A stretch of 21,654 nt of DNA, taken from positions 1 through 21,654 of the forward strand of contig JAPLHH010000170.1 of NCBI GenBank assembly GCA_026389735.1. Reading direction: 5' to 3'. Below, in pieces: positions 8,130 through 16,121 of the stretch. Under the pieces are notes generated by a model. That model was not told where the DNA came from. It was given only the letters and a program-made list of their open reading frames with translations, and did no database searches. Every line of letters starts with the position of its first letter. Within the stretch, counting starts at the first letter, position 1. The translations under genes and the position numbers were made by a program. Origin of the DNA: Chloroflexota bacterium. Lineage in GTDB: Bacteria; Chloroflexota; Dehalococcoidia; GIF9; UBA5620.

Positions 8130-8962
8130 TGCCAGAAATAGCTGGAGTTCGTTTTCATCAAGCCGGCAAGGTCTACTATTTCGACGCTGCGGGTATCCCA
8201 TTGGAAATAAATGACGAGGTGGTGGTTGAGACCAGCCGTGGCCAAGAATTGGGCAAAGTGGTTATCTCCCCAAAACAAGTCATCTTTAGTGAAATAACCG
8301 AACCACTGAAACCGGTAATCCGCAAGGCACAGGCTGAAGACATAGAAAAAGCTCAACAGCAGCAAGAAAAGGCAACAAATGCCATAGCCAAATGCCGAGA
8401 GCTAGTAGAAAAACTCAACCTGCCAATGAAACCGATCTCAGCTCAGTATAATTTAGATGGAAGCCATCTCACTATCTTCTTCAGCGCCGAAAAAAGGGTT
8501 GATTTTCGTGAGCTTGTTCGAGAGTTAAGCCGTAACCTAAAGACCCGCGTTGAATTAAGGCAAGTTGGAGCTAGAGACGAGGCAAAGTTAATTGGCGGCT
8601 TAGGTAAATGTGGTTTCCCCTTATGCTGTACCACCTTCCTCAGCGAGTTTGAGCCAGTTTCCATCAAGATGGCCAAGGAGCAAGATATCGCACTCAACCC
8701 GATGAAAACATCTGGTGTCTGCGGCCGACTCCTCTGTTGCTTGGGCTATGAATATGAGCAATATCGGGCTATGAAAGAAAAAATGCCACCATTGCGTCAG
8801 GAAGTATCCACAGCTTTGGGAAATGCTAAAGTAGTCAGTTGTAATCCGCTTAAAGAGACCGTAACAGTAGAATTAGAAACAGGTGTTAGCGTAGAATTAC
8901 CGCTCAGCCAGATAGGTTGGCGCGAAAAACCAGCCGACGATAAGCAGCAGACAAAAACTTAG
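8129..8962 (+). CDS. PSP1-domain protein, YaaT/RicT family
   Basis: This 277-residue protein carries the PSP1 C-terminal conserved region. In Bacillus subtilis the homologue YaaT (RicT) joins YlbF and YmcA in a complex that binds Fe-S clusters and affects RNA maturation and development; the role here is inferred only. The two paired-cysteine motifs are visible: GKCGFPLCCTTF (C161, C166, C167) and SGVCGRLLCCL (C198, C203, C204), followed by YEYEQYRAMKEKMP. Residues 65-95 are rich in Gln, Lys and Glu and may form a helix. The ATG overlaps the holB stop (TAATG), indicating translational coupling. Pairing with holB is common in bacteria. The stop codon lies 2 bases from the stop of the convergent HNH gene. 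Confidence 0.9.
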   Translation: MPEIAGVRFHQAGKVYYFDAAGIPLEINDEVVVETSRGQELGKVVISPKQVIFSEITEPLKPVIRKAQAEDIEKAQQQQEKATNAIAKCRELVEKLNLPMKPISAQYNLDGSHLTIFFSAEKRVDFRELVRELSRNLKTRVELRQVGARDEAKLIGGLGKCGFPLCCTTFLSEFEPVSIKMAKEQDIALNPMKTSGVCGRLLCCLGYEYEQYRAMKEKMPPLRQEVSTALGNAKVVSCNPLKETVTVELETGVSVELPLSQIGWREKPADDKQQTKT

Positions 8963-8964
8963 AT

Positions 8965-9468
8965 TTATTGAGGAAGGTATTTTTGCCACTCAGTATGCAC
9001 ACGGAGGTGCTGGAAGGGCACATAGAAGCCATCGTTGTGTGGCAGTCTGGGTTGACGAAGGAGTGGCATTCCAGCCTCAATCGGGGTCCTTCCAGCCTTC
9101 CGACGATTACAAGGTATGCAGGCACTTACCATATTTTCCCAGCTATGCTCCCCACCACGCCGCCTAGGTGTAACATGGTCTAGAGTGAGTTCCTTACTTT
9201 CTCGGCCGCAATATTGACAGACATACTGGTCACGATTGAAAACCTCAAGCTTGGTCAACTTCCGCTGCTGCCGCGGTCGCCTGATAAAATAAACAAGGCG
9301 AATCACCGATGGGATGTCGAAGACACCATCAACAGAATGAAGGTTGCCCCGCCCATTCTCTAAAACCTCAGCCTTGCCGCAAAACAGCAAAATTATAGCT
9401 CTGCGTACTCTGCAGATATTGAGCGGTTCGTAATTCTGATTCAGTACCAGAACTGGTGAGTTTACCAC
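8965..9468 (-). CDS. HNH endonuclease family protein
   Basis: This 167-residue protein has an N-terminal VLVLNQNYEPLNICRVRRAI region typical of small chromosomal HNH proteins in Chloroflexota, cyanobacteria and Deinococcus. A zinc-HNH domain follows: C84-x2-C87, the LDHVTPRRRGG metal-binding segment with H98, N112, and C117-x2-C120 then N121. A conserved RQPRLPHN-type tail follows. HNH domains cut DNA; the physiological target of this family is not established. The start is GTG at 9468 with AGGAAAGAG just upstream. It is last in the minus-strand replication cluster, 58 bases after the ATPase stop, and may share its transcript. A homing or mobile-element origin is possible, but its conserved form suggests a housekeeping gene. 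Confidence 0.88.
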   Translation of the reverse strand: MVNSPVLVLNQNYEPLNICRVRRAIILLFCGKAEVLENGRGNLHSVDGVFDIPSVIRLVYFIRRPRQQRKLTKLEVFNRDQYVCQYCGRESKELTLDHVTPRRRGGEHSWENMVSACIPCNRRKAGRTPIEAGMPLLRQPRLPHNDGFYVPFQHLRVHTEWQKYLPQ

Positions 9469-9526
9469 GGCTCTTTCCTAGTCAATTTGGGTTATTTTAG
9501 CAAGAAAATCTTTGACCTACAAGAAT

Positions 9527-10957
9527 CTAAGATAACCGACCTCGCCGCGGATATCGTTGCTGGGACTTAGCTTCACGAACCAGCGGCGATTTTATATCGC
9601 CACGATAATCAGGTGCATTGATATTTAAGACAAGACTGAGGCTGGGGTCAACCATACGCGAGCCGATACGTCTTTCAATACTATCCAAGTCAAAACAGGT
9701 AGTAATCACCGTGGCTAACCTAGCATTATAGCGATAATTTATTAGATGATAGAGCTTTTCTTGTGCCCATGGCGTGGCTGATTGCTCACCAAAATCATCA
9801 AGAATAAGCACCGGGGCCTTCTTAATTTTCTCAAAGAGCTCATCATAGGACAGTCTGCTCTCCGGGTTAAAAGTGGAGCGCAAATAATCGAGAAGGTCAG
9901 TAACCACAATGAACAAGACTGATTTACCTTCCCGGCGCAGATGATTGGCAATGGCAGCTGCCAGGTGTGTTTTGCCACAACCATTGACACCCATGAAAAT
10001 CAACCAGCCCTCCGGGGATTTAGCAAAATTGACGGCATTGCGGTGGGCTTGCTCCAAGCTCTGGCGCTCCTCAGACGAGAGATTTAGCGATTTGTAATCG
10101 AAATTGTTGAAGGCCTTCTTGCTTAATGCCTCTAACTCTATGCTACTGAGGTGCTCCAAAGTCAGTGCCGATTTCCCCTGAATTACACATATAGTGCATA
10201 GCTCAGGGTCAGTCAGATGGCCTCGTAAACTCTCATCAAACTCTTCAACTGGCACATCGGTAGTAATAACTGTAGGTAAGCGGGCATTGAAACGATAATT
10301 GAGCAACTGCTCCAACTTACCTTTAGCCCAGGGGGTGGTAGCTGTCATAGTCAAATCATCCAGGATTAAAAGCGGTGCATTTTTCACGCGCTCAAACAGT
10401 TCGTCATGAGCAATATCACTGCTGGGGCTAAAAGCGCTCCGAAGGTGGTCCAGCAAGTCAGCGGCGCCTATGTAAAAAGCGGGCTGACCCAGGCTCAGCC
10501 GGTAATTGGCGATGGCGCAGGCTAGATGTGTTTTGCCACAACCACTCGGGGCAACCAAAATCAACCATCCCTGAGGTTCATTGGCAAAAGCTTTGGCGGC
10601 TTCATAAGCCCGTGTGAAATTCTGCTGCAATGCGGCTTCGTCGTATCTACCGTTCGGCAAGAGATTATCGAAGGTTAGCCGAGACAGGGCACCAAGATTA
10701 CTGTACCGTTGAAGCTGAGCCAGCTTCTCCTTTTTCAACTCCTCATGTCTGCATCGGCACGGCACGACTCGACTGAAATCAGGACGTCCCGAAGCCGCCA
10801 AAGGATGTACGAAGCCAGCTCCTTTACATATTGGGCAAGCTGAGTCAGGCGAGTTTTCTTCGCCTGACTCACCGCTGGACCATGTGTCCGTACTTGCCCC
10901 TGATGTACTTCTCGCGGTCGTCCTCTTTTTTAAAATCTCTCCCAGGTTTTCCATCAT
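9527..10957 (-). CDS. Double-headed DnaC/DnaI-like ATPase (two fused AAA+ helicase-loader domains)
   Basis: The 476-residue protein resembles two DnaC/IstB-type loaders in series. Residues 41-69 form a small cysteine cluster (CPIC and CRC), as in DnaI-like loaders. Domain 1 has Walker A at 135-143 (VAPSGCGKT, with Ala at the usual first Gly), Walker B at 196-201 (LLILDD) and sensor 1 ITTD. Domain 2 has a canonical Walker A at 323-330 (GVNGCGKT), Walker B at 383-388 (VLILDD), ITTCFD, and GSRMVDPSL with the arginine-finger R434. The matching place in domain 1 is RGHLTDPEL, with His247 instead of Arg. The start, ATG at 10957, has GAAGGT 4 bases upstream and overlaps the DnaD-type gene by 89 bases. 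Context next to dnaB suggests it loads or remodels the replicative helicase. IstB of insertion sequences is unlikely because no transposase is nearby. Confidence 0.88.
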   Translation of the reverse strand: MMENLGEILKKRTTARSTSGASTDTWSSGESGEENSPDSACPICKGAGFVHPLAASGRPDFSRVVPCRCRHEELKKEKLAQLQRYSNLGALSRLTFDNLLPNGRYDEAALQQNFTRAYEAAKAFANEPQGWLILVAPSGCGKTHLACAIANYRLSLGQPAFYIGAADLLDHLRSAFSPSSDIAHDELFERVKNAPLLILDDLTMTATTPWAKGKLEQLLNYRFNARLPTVITTDVPVEEFDESLRGHLTDPELCTICVIQGKSALTLEHLSSIELEALSKKAFNNFDYKSLNLSSEERQSLEQAHRNAVNFAKSPEGWLIFMGVNGCGKTHLAAAIANHLRREGKSVLFIVVTDLLDYLRSTFNPESRLSYDELFEKIKKAPVLILDDFGEQSATPWAQEKLYHLINYRYNARLATVITTCFDLDSIERRIGSRMVDPSLSLVLNINAPDYRGDIKSPLVREAKSQQRYPRRGRLS

Positions 10958-11591
10958 CTTTACCTTCTGTAGCCCATCGTTCTAAAATACGCGCAATATA
11001 TTTCCAGCTACGCTTATTTAAGGCGACAGCCTCTTTAAAAGCGCTCTCAATCCACTCTGCCGGGTAAAGTTTCTCCGCATCCTGAAGTTCCTCGGCAATC
11101 ATAGGCGTGAGCATGCCAATGTTCTGTTCATAAAGGCTGAAAATGTTCGGCGGCGGCACAGTTTCCGCTCCCTCGCCTTTCCTGGGTGCCAAAACCAGCT
11201 GTGGAAAATCGCCCTGCTGAATTTTATTAATCGCCTCCCTCGTAGTTTCGCTGTTAATGAAATAGGCATCTTCCGGCTGCCCATCTCTGTCAATCCTCAG
11301 GTGGAGCATAGTACCATGCTGCACAGCTTGTTCCAGCGCCAGACGAAGTACTTCATCTTTGGGCTTGGTTCCTCCCTCTATGCCACTCATAAGGATGGGG
11401 TCAGACAAGAGCTCGTTATACGTTACAAACTGGGGATAACCACGACGACGACTGAGCAGCCAGAAAACGTGCAATATTGCCTTAAGCTCGGCAACACCAT
11501 CGATCTTCGGCATCACCGCGGTGAAGAACAGGTTAGGTATCGGGGTAACTTCAGCTCTTGCAGGGAAACCAGAAAACAGTTTTTCAGCCAT
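10869..11591 (-). CDS. DnaD-domain primosome protein
   Basis: This protein is likely a primosome component of the DnaD/DnaB_2 family, which helps recruit the helicase loader and DnaB in Firmicutes; the role is inferred from family and context. The C-terminal domain (about residues 151-214) has the characteristic pattern YEQNIGMLTPMIAEEL, then EWIESAFKEAVALNKRSWKYIARILERW. The N-terminal half contains PIPNLFFTAVMPKI and ELKAILHVFWLL, a winged-helix-like region. The open frame extends upstream to 11699, but that start would overlap dnaB by 86 bases with non-conserved sequence. I choose the ATG at 11591 (MAEKLFSGFPARAE), 22 bases after the dnaB stop, giving 240 residues. The 3' end (tail GKYGHMVQR) overlaps the next gene by 89 bases. 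Confidence 0.85.
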   Translation of the reverse strand: MAEKLFSGFPARAEVTPIPNLFFTAVMPKIDGVAELKAILHVFWLLSRRRGYPQFVTYNELLSDPILMSGIEGGTKPKDEVLRLALEQAVQHGTMLHLRIDRDGQPEDAYFINSETTREAINKIQQGDFPQLVLAPRKGEGAETVPPPNIFSLYEQNIGMLTPMIAEELQDAEKLYPAEWIESAFKEAVALNKRSWKYIARILERWATEGKDDGKPGRDFKKEDDREKYIRGKYGHMVQR

Positions 11592-11613
11592 GCTTCTTCG
11601 TCTCAAATAATCC

Positions 11614-12984
11614 TTAAGCTGCTCCCAACTCTGGTTGTGTGTCTTCGAATCTGACTCTCTTAGAGTCAAAACGCAATTTGACCTCACCGGTAGGGCCATT
11701 ACGATGCTTGGCTATAATGATATCAGCCTTATCTTCTTCATAGGGCTCTACCCCTACGTCATGGATTTTTTCCCATTCATCTTTAGTGAAATACATTGCA
11801 TCACGAGAGATAAAGAGAACCACATCAGCATCTTGCTCGATGCTGCCGCTATCTCTAAGGTCGGAGAGTTGGGGCTTGTGCGATGCACGCCATTCTATAG
11901 CCCGGCTAAGTTGTGAAATGGCCAATACAGGTGCATCTATCTCACGAGCGAGTGCCTTCAGCGAGCGTGTTATCTCACTCAGTTCCTGCACTCGACTTTC
12001 GCTTCTAGTCGCCCCCTGTATCAGTTGCAGATAATCGACAATAACCAGGTCAACAGTGCGCTCGCGATGAAGTCGCTGTGCCTTGCCTCGCATCTCCACC
12101 ACCCGCAGTTGGGGTGAATCATCAATATATACGAGTGCTTCTGAAAGGATGCCACTGGCTTTCATGATTTTTCTTTCTTGCTCTTCAGTGTAGAGTCCCA
12201 AACGAACACTTCTAGAATCCACGTTGGCCTCATTAGCTAGAAGACGCTGAACGACCGCCTGTCTAGACATCTCCAGGCTAAATAGAGCCACACAGGCCTT
12301 CTGCTCGACAGCCGCGTTTCTGGCAATATTTAGAGCCAAGGTAGTCTTGCCTGCGCTTGGCCTGGCACCGAGAATAATCAGGTCAGAACGTTGCAACCCA
12401 CCTAATATGTCATCTATAGCGGCGAAGTTGGTGAGAATATGTGGGATCTCCTCTCCGCCAGGGTGGGCTGGCCCAGCTTCTTCAAAATACTGACCGAGAA
12501 CCTGTCGGATAGGCACAAAATCCTGATGACTTTGCCGCTGCCTTACCTTAAACAGAATGTCCTCCGCCCTACTAAGCGCAATATCAACCTCAGCATCATC
12601 TTCATAGCCGAGAGCAGTAATCTGGCTGCCAGCACTGATGAGTCGCCGCATTACAGCCGATCTCGACACAATCTGTGCAAAATGCTCAACATGTAGAGAG
12701 GTGGGTACCATGGACACCAAATGACTTAAATAAGCAGCCCCACCAGCCTCTTCCAGCCTGCCTTTCTGGGCTAATTCATGGGCTACAGTTATCTGATTTA
12801 TACCCTCATTACGCTGGTAAAGGCTGAAACAAGCATCATAAATCCACTGATTTTCCGGCGTAAAGAAGTCCTCCGGCCTAAGGAAGGTAGCAATCTTGAA
12901 CATGCCCTCACTATCAATAAGCAGGGAGCCAAGCACCGCTTTTTCAGCCTCAACATCATGGGGGGGCAAGTTTTCGCTACTCAT
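11614..12984 (-). CDS. dnaB: Replicative DNA helicase DnaB
   Basis: DnaB is the hexameric 5'-3' helicase that opens the replication fork. The N-terminal domain begins [19 protein letters not shown]. The RecA-like motor has Walker [11 protein letters not shown] at about residues 206-215, [27 protein letters not shown] (Walker B), and LAISQLSRA followed by [20 protein letters not shown]. All are textbook DnaB motifs. The open frame reaches 13032, but the conserved N-terminus and context favour the ATG at 12984, giving 456 residues. That ATG overlaps the rplI stop by 8 bases (ATGAGTAG), with GAGGAAGAG upstream, so bL9 and DnaB translation are likely coupled. No intein is visible in the P-loop region. 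Confidence 0.95.
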   Translation of the reverse strand: MSSENLPPHDVEAEKAVLGSLLIDSEGMFKIATFLRPEDFFTPENQWIYDACFSLYQRNEGINQITVAHELAQKGRLEEAGGAAYLSHLVSMVPTSLHVEHFAQIVSRSAVMRRLISAGSQITALGYEDDAEVDIALSRAEDILFKVRQRQSHQDFVPIRQVLGQYFEEAGPAHPGGEEIPHILTNFAAIDDILGGLQRSDLIILGARPSAGKTTLALNIARNAAVEQKACVALFSLEMSRQAVVQRLLANEANVDSRSVRLGLYTEEQERKIMKASGILSEALVYIDDSPQLRVVEMRGKAQRLHRERTVDLVIVDYLQLIQGATRSESRVQELSEITRSLKALAREIDAPVLAISQLSRAIEWRASHKPQLSDLRDSGSIEQDADVVLFISRDAMYFTKDEWEKIHDVGVEPYEEDKADIIIAKHRNGPTGEVKLRFDSKRVRFEDTQPELGAA

Positions 12985-13435
12985 CTTGAGTCGTCTCTTC
13001 CTCAATAACCACTTTGATTTTAGCCTCAGCACCTGTGCCCAAGTTAATCATTACGTCATAGCTGCCGACATGATGCAAAGGCTCCTCTAGCTCGACTTTT
13101 TTCTTATCGATCTCGAAGCCTGTGAGCCGAGAGAGCTCATCAGCTATACTAGCAGTGGTAATAGCGCCATGAAGGCGACCTTTGGCGCCTGCTTTAGCCT
13201 TGAAATGTAACTCTTTCCCCTCCAGCTCCTGAACTATTCTGCTCAGTTCCTCACGCTGGCGAGCCTGACTCTCTGCCTTCTCATCAGACAGGACTTTAGC
13301 TGCCTTTATTGCCGAAGGTGTTGCCGGTAAAGCCACGCCTTTAGGAAAAAGAAAGTTCCTGGCATAGCCATCAGCAACCTCTTTTATCTCCCCCTTCTTC
13401 CCCTTAGGTGCATCCTTGAGAAAAATAACTTTCAT
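12977..13435 (-). CDS. rplI: 50S ribosomal protein bL9
   Basis: bL9 binds 23S rRNA near the L1 stalk and helps keep the reading frame. The 152-residue protein begins [33 protein letters not shown], the diagnostic N-terminal domain. A long charged helix follows (about residues 40-80), then the C-terminal domain ending in IKVVIEEET. Length is normal. Its gene is first in the minus-strand replication group and overlaps dnaB by 8 bases, a common bacterial pairing. A 207-base gap separates it from the M20 gene upstream and probably carries its promoter, although I could not define one. Confidence 0.95.
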   Translation of the reverse strand: MKVIFLKDAPKGKKGEIKEVADGYARNFLFPKGVALPATPSAIKAAKVLSDEKAESQARQREELSRIVQELEGKELHFKAKAGAKGRLHGAITTASIADELSRLTGFEIDKKKVELEEPLHHVGSYDVMINLGTGAEAKIKVVIEEETTQDE

Positions 13436-13642
13436 TCTTAAACTCCCATCGATACTAGTCAGCTTAACAACTGGTATCCAGCCAGAATTCTACCCCTAGG
13501 GGCGTTTCCGTGGTTCTATTTTATAATTTCTGGTCTTTGATTTCTACACCCGATAAAGCTGTTTGAACACCCGACCTCAAAAAGATTTTGCCACAGGGCC
13601 AATTCTTACTGGCTGCAGAGCAAAACTCTGAAAATACTTGCC
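13436..13642 (-). other. Gap between the M20 gene and rplI
   Basis: This 207-base gap on the minus strand should contain the rplI-dnaB promoter. I see a TATAAA-like box around 13520-13530 (minus strand) and a 10-base palindrome CCCCTAGGGG at 13494-13503, but no pair of boxes with correct spacing. Confidence 0.3.
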
Positions 13643-14833
13643 CTATGACGTCTGACCAGAGAATTCATCCTTAACCCTGGCTAGAGCTTGAGGTTCACTT
13701 AGAAGGTCAACAACCGTCATAGCTAGAGCTTTAGCCGCATCTAACAGCCCCTTATGACCTGACTCAGAGGCAGCAGCTACGGCAAAATCTGCCGAATGCA
13801 GTAGCACGTCGGGGGAAACAATGGCGACCGAGGGATGAATGGCAGGTATAACCTGGCTGACATTACCCATGTCAGTGCTACCAAAACCAAAGTGAGGTTC
13901 AAAAGGTTCCACCCTCCGGCCCAAAGATTCCAGGTTCTGGGCAAATAGCTGCGCCAAGACTAAGTTATTCTTCATTGGAGCATAGATTATCTCACTCCAT
14001 CTATAGTCCAATCTAGCACCTGTAGCTAGAGCCGCCCCTTCGAAGCAATTTAGAACCTTTTGCTTCAACTCATCAAGGTAGGCATTATCCGTAGCGCGAA
14101 CGAGGAATGTGGCTGCTGAATATGCTGGGACTACATTAGCCGCCTCACCACCATGGGTAATTATGCCATGAATCCGAGCCCTATCTTTGATATGCTGGCG
14201 AAGTGAATTGACAGCATTAAACGCCAAAATCATGGCTTCGAGAGCATTTACCCCCTGCTCAGGATAGGCGGCAGCATGAACTGCTTTACCAAAGAATTCA
14301 ATCTCCAGGCCAATACAGGCCAGTGCTTCAGCAGTCGCTGCGTTACGCACCCCGGGGTGAATTATCATAGCTGTATCCACTCCATCAAAAACACCTTCCC
14401 TCAACATGAACACTTTGCCACCAAAAAGCTCCTCTGCAGGTGTACCGAAAACGACAACCGTCCCACCACAATTGTCGATAACACATTTACTGGCTACACC
14501 AGCTCCTACCGCTGAAGCAGCTATTATATTGTGTCCACAGGCATGCCCAATTTCAGGCAAGGCGTCATATTCGCCAAGCATAGCAATTACCGGTTTACTG
14601 ATGCCATAAACTGCCTTAAAAGCGGTGGTTAAACCCCCAATCCCGTTTTCTACCTGAAAGCCGTTTCTTGCCAGGTAATCAGTCAACCAGGCTGATGCCT
14701 TCTCCTCTTTGAAACCCAGCTCAGGATTGACATGAATCTTGAGGCTTAATTCAATGAGTTCCTGGCGCTGTTGCTCTACCTGCCTGCTTACCTCGGCCTT
14801 CAGTTCCGCCTTTGTCAAAGTCTTATTCGCCAC
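13643..14833 (-). CDS. M20-family amidohydrolase/dipeptidase (PM20D2/AbgB-like)
   Basis: This 396-residue metal-dependent hydrolase belongs to peptidase family M20 and probably cleaves an N-acyl amino acid or small dipeptide. Visible metal and catalytic motifs are GEYDALPEIGHACGHN at about residues 87-102 (C99 and H101 likely ligands), TPAEE at 131-135, IIHP near 158-160, and LLHSADF near the C-terminus. A dimerisation domain sits between. GHACGHN and PAEE place it with PM20D2, AbgB and IAA-amino-acid hydrolases rather than with DapE or ArgE. The annotated start is GTG at 14833. An AAGGA sequence abuts it, so the true start could be the in-frame TTG 15 bases later. No signal peptide is seen. 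The substrate is unknown. Confidence 0.88.
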   Translation of the reverse strand: MANKTLTKAELKAEVSRQVEQQRQELIELSLKIHVNPELGFKEEKASAWLTDYLARNGFQVENGIGGLTTAFKAVYGISKPVIAMLGEYDALPEIGHACGHNIIAASAVGAGVASKCVIDNCGGTVVVFGTPAEELFGGKVFMLREGVFDGVDTAMIIHPGVRNAATAEALACIGLEIEFFGKAVHAAAYPEQGVNALEAMILAFNAVNSLRQHIKDRARIHGIITHGGEAANVVPAYSAATFLVRATDNAYLDELKQKVLNCFEGAALATGARLDYRWSEIIYAPMKNNLVLAQLFAQNLESLGRRVEPFEPHFGFGSTDMGNVSQVIPAIHPSVAIVSPDVLLHSADFAVAAASESGHKGLLDAAKALAMTVVDLLSEPQALARVKDEFSGQTS

Positions 14834-14859
14834 TCCTTGACTTGCCCCCGCAAGTAGCC

Positions 14860-14865
14860 ATTATA
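14860..14865 (-). promoter_or_regulatory. Possible -10 box for the M20 gene
   Basis: On the minus strand, TATAAT lies about 27 bases upstream of the GTG start. No good -35 hexamer is present at 16-18 bases. A small inverted repeat (CTTGC/GCAAG at 14841-14854) sits between the box and the start codon and could shield the ribosome binding region. Confidence 0.35.
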
Positions 14866-14954
14866 CTCCAAGAGCCCGGTACATTCTACCTACGTTGAGT
14901 CAGATATAAGTCATTCTCTGCCGATAATTACCTTAGCTTGACTCGTTCAAATAG

Positions 14955-15200
14955 ATGAGTGACACTATATACCCTGAGGAGGCAGAATTGAAAGCAGATG
15001 ATATGAGTGATTTGGGAGAGCCAAAGAAGGACGAGCTATATTTCTATCTCCAGCGTAGGCAGGCTGTAAATCTTTATCCTCCCTCCCCTAGCGGGAGGGA
15101 GTTAGAGGGAGGGGGTATTATCCCATGTTTCACCCTCACCCTGACCCTCTCACGTCAAGGGAGAGGGAAGATGGTCGAAGACAGAAGTCATCAGCTCTGA
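14955..15200 (+). pseudogene. Possible short gene disrupted by a repeat element
   Basis: The frame begins MSDTIYPEEAELKADD and its first 40 residues are acidic and protein-like (later DELYFYLQRRQAV). From about codon 41 onward the sequence is the G/C-rich inverted-repeat element (PPSPSGRELEGGG, LTLTLSRQGRG), which is not normal protein. There is no ribosome binding site. It may be the remnant of a small gene cut by repeat insertion, or a chance frame. I do not recognise a family. Confidence 0.2.
15078..15170. repeat. Two-hairpin intergenic repeat (MITE/REP-like)
   Basis: Two adjacent inverted repeats are visible. The first pairs TCCCTCCC (15080-15087) with GGGAGGGA (15093-15100). The second pairs CCCTCTC (15145-15151) with GAGAGGG (15161-15167). 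Between them lie purine-rich GTTAGAGGGAGGGGG and pyrimidine-rich CACCCTCACCCTGACCC runs, which can also pair with each other. Elements of this style (CCCTCACCCT...CTCTCC...AAGGGAGAGGG) are dispersed intergenic repeats in many bacterial genomes. Only one copy is in this window. Confidence 0.65.
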
Positions 15201-15251
15201 CCTTAAAAGCAAAAGAGAAGTGTCACCAATATACTGGACGAGTACATTAGC

Positions 15252-15280
15252 TTGACTTTAAAAATATCTCAACTTATAAT
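15252..15280 (+). promoter_or_regulatory. Sigma70-type promoter for the yceD-rpmF cluster
   Basis: TTGACT (15252-15257) is separated by exactly 17 bases from a perfect TATAAT (15275-15280). Transcription would start near 15287, giving a very short leader to the yceD start at 15296 or 15311. This is the best promoter match in the window. Confidence 0.75.
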
Positions 15281-15310
15281 GAGCTAAGTCCGTAAATGTT
15301 AATAGATAAA

Positions 15311-15820
15311 ATGTACATTAATGTTGCCCAGCTACTCAAAGAGCCAGTAGGCTCAAGCCGTAGATACCAAATAGACGAGAGCCTTGGTACGGACGACATA
15401 AATTCTGTTAAGGGTGAGGTAACCTTAATCCGCACCAATCGCGGCATTTTGGTTAAAGGTGAAATGACAGCCGGCGTGACAGGAATTTGCAGTCGGTGTC
15501 TCAAACTGATTGATTGTAAAGTAAACTATGACGTTGAAGAGGAATGTCTTCCTAGCGTAAGCACATCCGAAGCTTTACCTTTACCTGACCAGACTGATAA
15601 CATTACTATTGACGAGAGCCACATGCTGGACTTAAGCGAAACGATACGCCAATACACCTTGCTGACTATGTCTGCCAAGCCGCTTTGCCGTCCAGATTGT
15701 GCTGGAATCTGCTCATCCTGCGGGCATGACCTTAATCAAGGTCCCTGCCAATGTCCGTCTCATGCCTATGACCAGCGCTGGTCAAAACTAATCCGCTTGG
15801 GGAAGGAGAGTAAAACCTAA
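15311..15820 (+). CDS. YceD/DUF177-family protein
   Basis: YceD proteins are small cytoplasmic proteins encoded beside bL32 in many bacteria and linked to 23S rRNA accumulation; the exact role is unclear. The protein has the conserved zinc-type cysteines CSRCLKLIDC in the centre and CRPDCAGICSSCGHDLNQGPCQC near the C-terminus. The frame extends to ATG 15296, but that start would have a leader of only about 9 bases from the predicted promoter. I prefer ATG 15311 (MYINVAQLLKEPVGSSR), which begins with the family's usual N-terminus and gives 169 residues. Neither start has a good ribosome binding site. The stop abuts the rpmF start codon. Confidence 0.88.
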   Translation: MYINVAQLLKEPVGSSRRYQIDESLGTDDINSVKGEVTLIRTNRGILVKGEMTAGVTGICSRCLKLIDCKVNYDVEEECLPSVSTSEALPLPDQTDNITIDESHMLDLSETIRQYTLLTMSAKPLCRPDCAGICSSCGHDLNQGPCQCPSHAYDQRWSKLIRLGKESKT

Positions 15821-16021
15821 ATGGCGTTACCAAAGAGAAAATATGCCAAATCACGGCAAGGGAAAAGGCGCAGTCACCTAGCTCTGAGCATCCCTAAATT
15901 GGTTGATTGCCCTCAATGCCATACTCCCAAATTACCTCATCATGTCTGTCCTACCTGCGGTACCTATGCAGGAAGGGAAGTGGTTGAGATTAAGACCCCG
16001 AAGAAAACACCCGGCCAGTGA
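15821..16021 (+). CDS. rpmF: 50S ribosomal protein bL32
   Basis: This 66-residue protein begins MALPKRKYAKSRQGKRRSH, the standard bL32 start. It has a complete zinc ribbon, CPQC...CPTC (VDCPQCHTPKLPHHVCPTCGTY). The ATG follows the yceD TAA with no spacing, and a GGAAGGAGAG Shine-Dalgarno lies within the end of yceD. The pair yceD-rpmF is conserved across bacteria and often precedes fatty-acid synthesis genes, as it does here in altered form. Confidence 0.95.
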   Translation: MALPKRKYAKSRQGKRRSHLALSIPKLVDCPQCHTPKLPHHVCPTCGTYAGREVVEIKTPKKTPGQ

Positions 16022-16121
16022 GGACTAGCATTAGAGACATAACCATCTCGGAAAACCGTTGGACAAGTGAGACTAAGAAAATGATTGCCCCCTCAGTAAA
16101 TTTGAATTACAAGGAGGAGAC

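Noticed and set aside
9527..10957. IstB subunit of an insertion sequence
   Set aside because: No transposase, terminal repeats or other mobile-element features are nearby; the context is dnaB and a DnaD gene.
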